From Psychrosphaera aestuarii (GTDB lineage Bacteria > Pseudomonadota > Gammaproteobacteria > Enterobacterales > Alteromonadaceae), in NCBI RefSeq assembly GCF_017948405.1, contig NZ_CP072844.1:1-64000 (forward strand): a DNA stretch of 64,000 nt. The letters run 5' to 3'. Below, piece by piece: positions 56,270 through 64,000 of the stretch. Under the pieces are notes generated by a model. It was given only the letters and a program-made list of their open reading frames with translations. It did no database searches and was not told the DNA's origin. How positions within the stretch are numbered: the first letter of the stretch is position 1; each line of letters opens with the position of its first letter. Both the position numbers and the translations under genes were made by a program.

Positions 56270-56295
56270 TACGTTTAGGGAAAAGAACGGCTTGG

Positions 56296-56333
56296 TTTAT
56301 TTAGGTAACTTTTATGCAAGTTACCTAAATAAA
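56296..56333. terminator. Perfect bidirectional hairpin between converging hydrolase and TonB receptor
   Basis: 16-bp perfect stem TTTATTTAGGTAACTT/AAGTTACCTAAATAAA with a 6-base loop. A/T runs on both sides of the stem make it suited to terminate both genes. Confidence 0.75.
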
Positions 56334-56343
56334 GAGGTCAAAT

Positions 56344-58452
56344 TTAAAATTGATAGTTCACCGACAGTCTTATCGTACGCGGTTCAAAGGCGTGGTAATG
56401 AATATCTTCAACAGGGTTCATTTCTGACGCTAATTGAGACTCGTAAAAGTAGTCAATATCGTGGTCGTTACTGTTTGTTAAATTTAACACGTCCACTTTG
56501 TAAGTCAGTGGGCCATCGCGGTAACCCACTCTTAAGTTACTGATAAAGCTCGCATCAGAATAAACCGACCCATCTTCGATTAATGGACGTTTACCAAAAT
56601 ATCTCAGCCTAAAACTACCAAACCAAGCATCGTCAATATCCACATTTACACCCGCTTGAACAACGTGTTTTGGTGCGCCAGGAATTAAGTCGCCACCGTC
56701 TGGATTACCCGAAAATTTGGCTTCTGTGTACGCGTATTCTAAATCAACGCTTAACGTTTCATTAAAATAGTAATAGGTGGTTAGCTCTAAACCATGACGT
56801 TCAGACGCGTCGCTGGCTTCAGTATTACCGGCATCGCCAACAAATAGTAATTCGCTGTCTAATTCTAATTGCCATAATGCAATAGAAACGTTAAACAATT
56901 CACTCATGTAGCCGCGTAAACCTAGTTCGTAGCCTGTTGATTTAACAAGAGGATTTACTGCGTCAACTGCGTCACCGTTTGATGGGTCAATGCGTATTGT
57001 TGTGCCTCTAGCATCATTAGAGTGGAAGCCCTGGCCGTATGAAAGGTAACCTTCCCAAGCGTCATTGATTGAATAAATAATATTGGCTTTTAAAGAGGTT
57101 TGCGAGTCGTCGGACTCACCACTATTAGCCGCAAGATTAACGTTATTTATATTTGTTAGACCCATACCATTGCCAACGAGATCACGCACATCAAAGTCGT
57201 AGAAATCATGGCGAAGCCCAATCACAGTGCGAACGCGTTCATTCCAGTCAATGCTGTTTTGCCAGTAAGAACCTAAGCTAAATTCATCCACGCTGTCACG
57301 ACGAATAGTACCAAGACGTTGACGTTCTTTAGTGCGGAATAAACCAACTTCTGCAACATCATCATTACGAAGCTCAACGCCAACCACGTTGTTCATAGGC
57401 ATGCCATTCGATAGCTTTATTTCGTCTAATGTATAGCTTAGTGAACCGCCCCAAATAGTACGTTCGTCAACTTGTTCAAACTGATCGCCATCAAGGGTAT
57501 CGTCCAGCATGTAAGTAAAGTTTGACCACAATGTCATGTCGTAGTTGATGGTATAGGCATTTGCTTGCCACTGACCTTGTTGCCAATCGACACTTAAACT
57601 ATAACGCGATGATTCGCCACCTACGCTGGTATCAAGTGAACCAAATTCGTCGATTAAGCCAGACTCAACGGCACGACCCGGTATTTGATCGGCGCTGTTC
57701 CATGTATTGTCATAGGCCATAAATGTTGCGCTAACAAAACCGTCTTCTAATTCATAGGTTTGCTTAAGCAATGCATTTGTTTTATCTAAGTCTTCGTTTA
57801 TGTCAGTCCAAGGGCCGTCATATCCGGTATGAGAAAAGGCATATAATGTATCGCCACCAGCTATTTCAGCATCGTTAAGCACAACAAAACGATGATAGTT
57901 GTCTTCACCTAGCGTAAGTTCAACTTGTCCCTGTTCTACTTTTTTAAACGTAGAGAACGCAGCATGACCTGCACCACTGAAGTCACCAACATCGGCGTAG
58001 TAAGATCCCTTTTTGTAACTCAAACGTTCAACCGTCTCTGGTATTAAAAAGTTTAAATCTGTATAACCTTGGCCGTGACCGTGCGAGCGCATGTTAACGG
58101 GCATACCATCAACAAAAGTAGAGAAGTCGGTGCCGTGGTCTAAATTAAAGCCACGCAAAAAGTATTGGTTCGCTTTTCCTGTGCCGCTATGTTGAGTCAC
58201 CACCATTCCAGGAACTAACTCTAATACTTCACCTGTTCTTAATAACGGTCGGATTGAAATCTCTTCTTGGCCAACAAGACCTTCAGATGCGGATATGGCG
58301 TCACCGATTAAATTTGTTTTACGACCTTCAACAGTAATAGTTTCAAGCGTATTGCTTGCCTGCTCAGCCGCCTCTGCAGTTTCTGCTGTAACAGAAAATG
58401 GCATTGCTGATGATCCTAAAACGATTGGTAACAGCCATTGATTATGCGTCAT
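56344..58452 (-). CDS. TonB-dependent outer-membrane receptor
   Basis: About 702 residues. The start at 58452 (MTHNQWLLPIVLG) has AAAGGA at correct spacing; an in-frame ATG five codons earlier does not. Signal peptide (to about 23), TonB-box-like LETITVEGRK, plug with PGMVVTQHSGTGKANQYFLRGF and GHGQGYTDLNFLIPE, then a barrel ending in VNYQF. The His/Gly-rich plug loop (NMRSHGHGQGY) is frequent in receptors for metals or siderophores, but the ligand cannot be stated. Confidence 0.88.
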   Translation of the reverse strand: MTHNQWLLPIVLGSSAMPFSVTAETAEAAEQASNTLETITVEGRKTNLIGDAISASEGLVGQEEISIRPLLRTGEVLELVPGMVVTQHSGTGKANQYFLRGFNLDHGTDFSTFVDGMPVNMRSHGHGQGYTDLNFLIPETVERLSYKKGSYYADVGDFSGAGHAAFSTFKKVEQGQVELTLGEDNYHRFVVLNDAEIAGGDTLYAFSHTGYDGPWTDINEDLDKTNALLKQTYELEDGFVSATFMAYDNTWNSADQIPGRAVESGLIDEFGSLDTSVGGESSRYSLSVDWQQGQWQANAYTINYDMTLWSNFTYMLDDTLDGDQFEQVDERTIWGGSLSYTLDEIKLSNGMPMNNVVGVELRNDDVAEVGLFRTKERQRLGTIRRDSVDEFSLGSYWQNSIDWNERVRTVIGLRHDFYDFDVRDLVGNGMGLTNINNVNLAANSGESDDSQTSLKANIIYSINDAWEGYLSYGQGFHSNDARGTTIRIDPSNGDAVDAVNPLVKSTGYELGLRGYMSELFNVSIALWQLELDSELLFVGDAGNTEASDASERHGLELTTYYYFNETLSVDLEYAYTEAKFSGNPDGGDLIPGAPKHVVQAGVNVDIDDAWFGSFRLRYFGKRPLIEDGSVYSDASFISNLRVGYRDGPLTYKVDVLNLTNSNDHDIDYFYESQLASEMNPVEDIHYHAFEPRTIRLSVNYQF

Positions 58453-58736
58453 TTGGTATCCTTTCATGTATTAATTCGGAAAACAGCCAGCAGTGTTTTC
58501 TATTGTGGGTATTATACGGATACCTCATAAAATTGGATGCAGATAAAATCTGTTCATATGATTAGTTTGTGGAATAGTCGAATTGTGTGGAAAGCCACCA
58601 CCAAAGCCTTTGTGTTGTAGACCGTTTTTACAACAAAATGGTTGCTGAGTTATTAATATTCTATAATAATTGCGCGCTTCTTCAGTGAAGCCATACGAGG
58701 TTGGCAGCCCGCTACCACGGTGAATTGGAGTATAAA

Positions 58737-60053
58737 ATGAGTGAATTGTTAGGCATTGCCATTTTGATATTATTTGGCGCTTTGTTTGCTATGTCAGAAA
58801 TTTCCATCGCTGCTTCACGGAAAATTAAGCTCAGAGTTATGTCCGATGAAGGTGATGAAAGAGCAGAGGCGGTAATCCGCTTACAAGAGCAACCTGGCCG
58901 CTTTTTTGCCATGATCCAAATTGCGTTAAATGCCATCGCTATCCTCGGAGGGATCATTGGTGAGCAAACACTTACTCCCTATACTTCTAAATTAGTTGCG
59001 TTGATATACACCGGTCCCTTAGCGGAGCAAATTAGCTTCTTGTTGTCTTTTCTAGCCATTACATCTTTATTTATACTGTTTGCCGACTTATTACCAAAGC
59101 GCATCGCCATGATCATGCCAGAAGCCGTCGCTGCAAAAATCGTTGGTCTAATGAACATCATCACTTATGCCCTTACCCCACTTGTGATGTTTTTTAATAG
59201 TATTACTAACCTAGTTTTACGTATTTTTAAAGTGCCAACGGTACGCGAGGACATCGTCACCACGGAAGATATCGTTGCAATGATGGACGCTGGCGCAGAA
59301 CACGGCTCATTGCGGCAACAGGAGTATCAACTGCTGGGTAACGTGTTTGAGCTTGAAGGTCGTACTTTGCCCACAACCATGACAACTCGAGATGCCATTG
59401 TTTATTTCGATTTAAAAGATGACAGCGCCACCATTAGCGCAAAAATCCTTGAGCATCCTCATAATCATTTTTTAGTATGCGATGGTCATTTAGATCGCGT
59501 GGTTGGCTCGGTCGAGTCAAAGCAAATATTGCGTCAGCTTCTCAAGGGCGAACCCGCACATTTACAAGAAAGTATCATCCAAAAAGAGCTGTTTTACTTA
59601 CCGGAAACACTCACGCTTTCAGAAGCCCTCAACGAATTTAAGTCTACAAAGCAACCATTCGCTATTGTGGTCAACGAATACGCCATGATTGTTGGTCTTG
59701 TTACGTTAAAAGACTTAATGAATAACTTTATGGGTGACTTGATTAACACACACGGTGAAGAGCAGATAGTGCAACGTGATAGTAACTCTTGGTTAGTTGA
59801 TGGCGTGACACCTACAGTGGATTTAATAAAACTCCTCAATATTGAGGCTTTCCCTGATAATAACCAATATGAAACCATTGCCGGTTTTTTGATTTATACC
59901 TTAAAGCGTATACCCAAACGAACTGATTATGTTGTGCATTCTGGTTATAAGTTTGAGGCGATTGATGTTGATGGCATCAGAGTCGAGCAGCTACTCGTTA
60001 CACGTTTAACCGACCTGTCGGCCTTAAAATCTGCTGACGGTACAGTCGATTAA
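58737..60053 (+). CDS. CNNM/CorC (HlyC) family transporter-like protein
   Basis: About 438 residues from the ATG at 58737, which has a TTGGAGT site; the frame is open 12 codons earlier. DUF21 membrane domain with four helices (about 1-185), a pair of CBS domains (about 200-325) and the CorC_HlyC domain (about 345-430, NSWLVDGVTPTVDLIKLLN). Relatives export magnesium, cobalt or polyamines (PaeA). The neighbouring decarboxylase would fit a polyamine link, but this is only suggestive. Confidence 0.9.
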   Translation: MSELLGIAILILFGALFAMSEISIAASRKIKLRVMSDEGDERAEAVIRLQEQPGRFFAMIQIALNAIAILGGIIGEQTLTPYTSKLVALIYTGPLAEQISFLLSFLAITSLFILFADLLPKRIAMIMPEAVAAKIVGLMNIITYALTPLVMFFNSITNLVLRIFKVPTVREDIVTTEDIVAMMDAGAEHGSLRQQEYQLLGNVFELEGRTLPTTMTTRDAIVYFDLKDDSATISAKILEHPHNHFLVCDGHLDRVVGSVESKQILRQLLKGEPAHLQESIIQKELFYLPETLTLSEALNEFKSTKQPFAIVVNEYAMIVGLVTLKDLMNNFMGDLINTHGEEQIVQRDSNSWLVDGVTPTVDLIKLLNIEAFPDNNQYETIAGFLIYTLKRIPKRTDYVVHSGYKFEAIDVDGIRVEQLLVTRLTDLSALKSADGTVD

Positions 60054-60072
60054 ACCTTTTAAGTAACGTCGC

Positions 60073-60108
60073 CTACCACCAAGCTAACTGGTTACCGCTT
60101 GGTGGTAG
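60073..60108. terminator. Hairpin between converging CNNM and decarboxylase genes
   Basis: 12-bp perfect stem CTACCACCAAGC/GCTTGGTGGTAG with a 12-base loop, shared by the two converging genes. Confidence 0.6.
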
Positions 60109-60129
60109 ATTTGTATTTATGTATCTGCC

Positions 60130-62028
60130 TTATTTTTTAAGAACATAAATCTCACCATCGAAGCTGCCTTGAATGGTCAGCCCTTGACTCGCTAACTCTT
60201 GTAAGTATTCGATGTGGTCATTAGTGATATTTTGTCCCGGTACGAGTAATGGAATCCCTGGTGGATATGGTGTCACCAAGCCGGCACAGATTCGGTTATT
60301 AGCCTTACTCATTGGCACAGATTCACGCTCACCATAAAACGCATCACTTGGAATACATGCTAGGTCTATAGCAGGTAGGTTTTCTGGCAAGCGAGATTTT
60401 CTTGTGGATTTTGATAGCTTAACCTTGCCGCTGTCTAATTTTTTCAACGCATTGTACAAGCGTATGATTTTTGATCGAGTACCGCCAAGTGTTAGTAAAA
60501 CCAAGATGGTGCTGTGAGTATATTTTTCTATCTCTAATCCAATCTCATCTAATAGATATTTATGAATATCCTTTAATGAATATGGTAGTTCGCTAATGTC
60601 GATAAGAATTTTTAACGGATCGTGTCCCATATTATCACCACTAAAGTGTGGAAATATTTTCATAAAGTCTTCTTTACCAAGCACTTTAATTTTTTTGAGT
60701 GACGCCATCTGTTGTTTAAACTCTCCAACATGATTCAATAATCCGTTGAGTAATTTATACCCTTCCATCTCCAATTGTTTTTGGCAAACATCCAAAGACG
60801 CAATAAGCTGATATTTAGGCGACGTGCTCGCGTATATACTGTAAATTTCTCTAAAGAAATCGGCATCAAAGTCAGGATCGTTAATGTGAATATAAGACGC
60901 TTGTGAGAACGCCGATACGACTTTATGCGCCGAGTGAGTTATGTAGTCGGCGCCCGCGTGTATAGCCGAGTAATAACGGAAATTTGGATGGAACAATGAA
61001 TATGCAAACCATGCCTCATCAATAAATACCTTGATGCCGTTTTGGTGAGCATAATCAACAATCTGCTTCAAATCGCTAAGTAAACCGTCGTAAGTACAAC
61101 CCGTAAGAACCAATAACTTAGCATCTGTGTTTTGATCAATTGTTAACTTAATATCGGCCAACGATGGCGGGGCAAAAATGCCGTATTTGGGATTTAGTAT
61201 ACTTGCCAAATAGATAGGAAAACTTGCCGATTGCAAAATGCCATAATGTACGGATTTGTGACAATTACGGTCAATGATTACCTTATCTCCCTTACGCAAC
61301 AATGTTTGTAAGATAATCTTATTCGAAGTAGAGGAGCCATTAGTAACAAAGTACGTGTGATTGACTTCAAATGTTGCCGCGGCTGATTCTTGCGCGCGTC
61401 CAATGGTGTTTGTGCTATCAGATAAAGAGCCCAGTGAGTCTACCGACACCGACAAATCGCCAACAAACACATTGCGGCCATAAAACTGATAAAAGTCTTT
61501 GATATATGGTGAATTTCTAAAACTAGAGCCACCACTATGTCCTGGCGTATGCCAAGAATCATTCGACTCTCCTACGTATCGACGGTAAGCCGTCCAAAAT
61601 GGCGTTTCTGAGCGATCATCGAAGTCGTTGATCATATAGCCTAAAATCGCTTCAGGATCTGAGATTACTTCATCTTTAAAGAAATAAGATTCTATTTCCT
61701 CAGACTCGTTAACGATCTCCAGCCCTTTCGTGTCGTCACCAATAACATAAACCGGCAACTCTAGGCGAATTGCCTTTAACTCTTCAATAAAGTGGCTATA
61801 TATTTTCTCGCCAGCTGTATTATGTATATCCCAACTAAGAACAACCGCTTGAATATCGCCATCTTCCTTTACACAGTTCAGTGCCTGAGATAGATCTAGA
61901 GATTCAATGATATCTATTTGAATATCATCTCGTTCAAAGTTTGGAATAGATTTCGATAAATTAGTTGAGATATCTTGTAGGGTTACAGGATCATGCTCAA
62001 TTAACAAGATACGAAGTACAGGTAACAT
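60130..62028 (-). CDS. Orn/Lys/Arg decarboxylase with receiver-like N-terminal domain
   Basis: 632-residue PLP enzyme of fold type I. N-terminal receiver-like wing (about 1-130), then WHTPGHSGGSSFRNSP, PLP-binding DEAW (Asp337) and the Schiff-base THSAHKVVSAFSQASY (Lys369). The C-terminal domain is shorter than in LdcI or AdiA (about 700-750). Substrate (lysine, arginine or ornithine) cannot be decided. It yields a polyamine; upstream lies a Bcr/CflA exporter in the same direction. Confidence 0.88.
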   Translation of the reverse strand: MLPVLRILLIEHDPVTLQDISTNLSKSIPNFERDDIQIDIIESLDLSQALNCVKEDGDIQAVVLSWDIHNTAGEKIYSHFIEELKAIRLELPVYVIGDDTKGLEIVNESEEIESYFFKDEVISDPEAILGYMINDFDDRSETPFWTAYRRYVGESNDSWHTPGHSGGSSFRNSPYIKDFYQFYGRNVFVGDLSVSVDSLGSLSDSTNTIGRAQESAAATFEVNHTYFVTNGSSTSNKIILQTLLRKGDKVIIDRNCHKSVHYGILQSASFPIYLASILNPKYGIFAPPSLADIKLTIDQNTDAKLLVLTGCTYDGLLSDLKQIVDYAHQNGIKVFIDEAWFAYSLFHPNFRYYSAIHAGADYITHSAHKVVSAFSQASYIHINDPDFDADFFREIYSIYASTSPKYQLIASLDVCQKQLEMEGYKLLNGLLNHVGEFKQQMASLKKIKVLGKEDFMKIFPHFSGDNMGHDPLKILIDISELPYSLKDIHKYLLDEIGLEIEKYTHSTILVLLTLGGTRSKIIRLYNALKKLDSGKVKLSKSTRKSRLPENLPAIDLACIPSDAFYGERESVPMSKANNRICAGLVTPYPPGIPLLVPGQNITNDHIEYLQELASQGLTIQGSFDGEIYVLKK

Positions 62029-62136
62029 AGGTGGATTCGCATTTTAATTTGATAGTTTTGCTAGCATAACCAAAGGATTGGTACTTGTGAAATTAATACT
62101 TTGCTAATGCTACCTTAATATTTAACGGTGAATAGG

Positions 62137-63417
62137 TCACGCTGGTTGTGCCGGTTTGTTTATAAGTGCGAACACTATACTTAACATTGCAAAAGCAGGT
62201 ACTGTTATCGCTAAAGACAAGGCGCCACTTGGAAAGAAGTACCCAACAACGATGCCAACAATTGACGTTATAGTAAATTGTAAAAAACCAAGCACTGACG
62301 ACGCTTTACCGGCACATTCTGGGAACGGTGCCAGAGCCATACCAATCGAACTTCCCAGGCTAAAAGAAAAACCAAAGCTTCCAATGCTTAAAAATACTAA
62401 ATACTGAGTTAATGTATCTGGGTTTGGGATCACAAAAAACATAGCCGATGACAGGATCATCAAGGCTAAGCCGATGTAACAGGTTACTTTTGCTGACGTT
62501 CTACTAATCAGTTTGGTTGCACAAAATGCAGCAAACATAATTAAAAATGCGTTACTACCAAATACCAAGGAAAACTCGGTTGGCGTGAGACCTAAGTTGT
62601 CAATTAACAAGACCGGAGACTTAACGACATACTGAACAATAAACGCCATTGCCGCCATCGATGCAATGGCATTTGGTATAAATCGTGGATCAGATGTAAT
62701 GGTCCAAAAACTTTTTGACTGTGGCTTGCTTCGAGCTTTTACTTGCTCACTGCAACTATTTGAATCAGCTTGCTTTTCATTGCAGTTCGACGTTAAAACA
62801 TGAGTATTGGTTTCGGTCATTTTAGCTTTACTAAATATAAAGGTAACAATACCTAATACCACCAGCAGACCAAAGCAGTAACGCCATCCGAATTGAATTG
62901 ATATGAATCCACCTAATAAGGGCGCGAGTGCCGGCACAATACTTTGCGCACCATTTAAAATAGAATAGATTTTGGCACTTTCAGCTTCATTAAATAAGTC
63001 TCGTACCACGGCCAAAGCAGTTACGGCACAACCACATGCACCAATCCCTTGAATAAGGCGACTAGCGATTAACGTTTCCAAGTTTGTGGCGACCGTTGCC
63101 AAAATAGAAGCGGCTATATAAATTAATAAAGAAATAAGGGCGATGGGTTTTCGGCCATATTTATCGGACAAGGATCCTAAAAAAAGTTGGCCTATTCCCA
63201 TGCTAATTAAATAAAAGAAGATACCGAGTTGAACATTATCAACACTGGTATTTAAGTCGTTGGCAATTAACAAAACAGCGGGAAGATAAATATCAACAGG
63301 CAACAAATTCAAAATCATGAAAAACATCATCAACCAAACAATTCCGTTTTTGCTTAGTGTACGTGTATTCCTTGAAAAACTATTTTGCACGTCATTACTG
63401 TTTAACGAATCCGACAA
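62137..63417 (-). CDS. MFS transporter, Bcr/CflA family
   Basis: 426-residue drug/proton antiporter with 12 predicted helices. The loop GSLSDKYGRKPIALIS between helices 2 and 3 and LIQGIGACGCAVTALAVVRD in helix 4-5 are typical. The start is TTG at 63417, backed by AGGGGA six bases before. A hydrophilic central loop with Ser/Lys/Gln runs (about 205-235) is the usual domain linker. Proximity to the decarboxylase suggests polyamine export is possible, but drugs are the known substrates. Confidence 0.9.
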   Translation of the reverse strand: MSDSLNSNDVQNSFSRNTRTLSKNGIVWLMMFFMILNLLPVDIYLPAVLLIANDLNTSVDNVQLGIFFYLISMGIGQLFLGSLSDKYGRKPIALISLLIYIAASILATVATNLETLIASRLIQGIGACGCAVTALAVVRDLFNEAESAKIYSILNGAQSIVPALAPLLGGFISIQFGWRYCFGLLVVLGIVTFIFSKAKMTETNTHVLTSNCNEKQADSNSCSEQVKARSKPQSKSFWTITSDPRFIPNAIASMAAMAFIVQYVVKSPVLLIDNLGLTPTEFSLVFGSNAFLIMFAAFCATKLISRTSAKVTCYIGLALMILSSAMFFVIPNPDTLTQYLVFLSIGSFGFSFSLGSSIGMALAPFPECAGKASSVLGFLQFTITSIVGIVVGYFFPSGALSLAITVPAFAMLSIVFALINKPAQPA

Positions 63418-63555
63418 CTCAGTCCCCTGTCTTTCTATTTATAATACAACGCGGCCACTGTGACTGCTGCGCTGCATTATAAGGCGCTCTTTCTGATAAA
63501 CAAGCGTGGTGTAGATTACCCTAATCAAAGATCACAAAAGTGATAACTGACTATT

Positions 63556-64000
63556 TTAAAGGATCATTGTTACGCTTAAACCACCAGCGTCCTTATTTTT
63601 CAGATTTAAAGAGCCTGAGTGCGCTAACACGGCCTTTTTAGCAATTGCCAATCCTAGTCCAGCTCCGCCACTATTACGCTCTCTTGCATCACTATGGCGA
63701 TAAAAAGGTTCGGCTATTTTAGATAATAAATAGTCGGGGATCCCTGGGCCATCATCATCAATAACAATACAAACTTCTTCATCTAACGCTTCAATTTTTA
63801 CTTCTATGGTTTTATTGGCATAACGAATAGCATTTCGAAGAATATTCTCAATTGCACTGGATATAATATTTTGATCAATTGTAATTGTTATATTGGGAAT
63901 GGTTTGAATATGAATCTGTTTACCCAATATCTCAGCCTCAAACTCTGCATCTTGCAAAATTGGGCTTAATACATCTGATAACACAGTTGACTGAAGGTCT
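63556..64000 (-). CDS. CpxA-like sensor histidine kinase (3' end only)
   Basis: C-terminal ATPase half of a sensor kinase; the frame continues past the end of the window (no stop before base 64000), so the GTG at 63984 is not its start. N-box SAIENILRNAIRYA, G1 DDDGPGIP, F-box-like FYRHSDARERNSGG and G2 GAGLGLAIA are intact. The spacing VLSDVLSP...FEAEILGKQI matches CpxA of the envelope-stress system. The partner regulator would lie outside the window. Confidence 0.8.
   Translation of the reverse strand, partial: DLQSTVLSDVLSPILQDAEFEAEILGKQIHIQTIPNITITIDQNIISSAIENILRNAIRYANKTIEVKIEALDEEVCIVIDDDGPGIPDYLLSKIAEPFYRHSDARERNSGGAGLGLAIAKKAVLAHSGSLNLKNKDAGGLSVTMIL

Noticed and set aside
58468..58736. 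Manganese or magnesium riboswitch upstream of the CNNM gene
   Set aside because: The leader lacks recognisable conserved cores of the yybP-ykoY or M-box classes.

Overview
The window is chromosomal DNA of a gammaproteobacterium, most likely a marine member of the Alteromonadales. The evidence is a moderately AT-rich base composition, close matches to Escherichia coli and Shewanella-type housekeeping proteins (Rho, UbiD, Fre, GlmS, GlmU, GorA, PrlC, RsmJ), several TonB-dependent receptors, and lineage-typical small families such as DUF3087, DUF2946 and the TIGR02922-like protein. No species call is possible from the sequence alone. No tRNA, rRNA, CRISPR array or prophage was seen.

Region 1 (1-35264) is largely core genome. 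It holds the end of acnD plus prpF (propionate breakdown by the 2-methylcitrate cycle); a block on the minus strand of rho, ubiD and fre; a DUF2946 protein with a Met-rich, copper-type TonB receptor; gorA; prlC; a Tag-like DNA glycosylase fused in expression to rsmJ; a peroxiredoxin; a FadL-type porin with two YeeE/YedE half-transporters; a 1.2-kb-residue-class FG-GAP lipoprotein; rarD; a hotdog thioesterase divergent from recQ; a cytochrome c; selO; glmU; a self-regulated-looking XRE/membrane pair; several small membrane and lipoproteins; a FrnE-like DsbA protein; and a DeoR-type regulator next to glmS.

Region 2 (35265-43503) is a mobile island at the classic attTn7 position downstream of glmS. 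A 128-bp segment containing the glmS terminator occurs twice (35283-35410 and 43376-43503; two mismatches), flanking about 8 kb. Just before the second copy lie three evenly spaced repeats that look like TnsB-binding sites of a Tn7-like left end, but no transposase gene is present. The cargo is AT-rich and looks like host defence or conflict genes: an LRAT/NlpC-P60-like protein; a WYL regulator divergent from a GIY-YIG-like protein and a metallophosphoesterase; and a tight operon of two coiled-coil membrane proteins with an Mrr-like PD-(D/E)xK nuclease. The two multi-gene cassettes are the best candidates for undescribed systems.

Region 3 (43504-48077) holds a four-gene, translationally coupled cluster (His-rich membrane protein, KAS III-like ketosynthase, haem-oxygenase-like di-iron enzyme, unknown protein), probably making a fatty-acid-derived product, followed by an IS481-type remnant whose transposase has lost an internal segment.

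Region 4 (48078-64000) returns to ordinary and lineage-specific genes: a DUF885 peptidase-like protein divergent from a CadC/ToxR-like regulator with a TPR-like output region, a secreted coiled-coil protein with a PEP-CTERM-like protein, a lipoprotein hydrolase, another TonB receptor, a CNNM/CorC transporter, an Orn/Lys/Arg decarboxylase with a receiver-like N-terminus, a Bcr/CflA efflux pump and the end of a CpxA-like sensor kinase that runs off the window.
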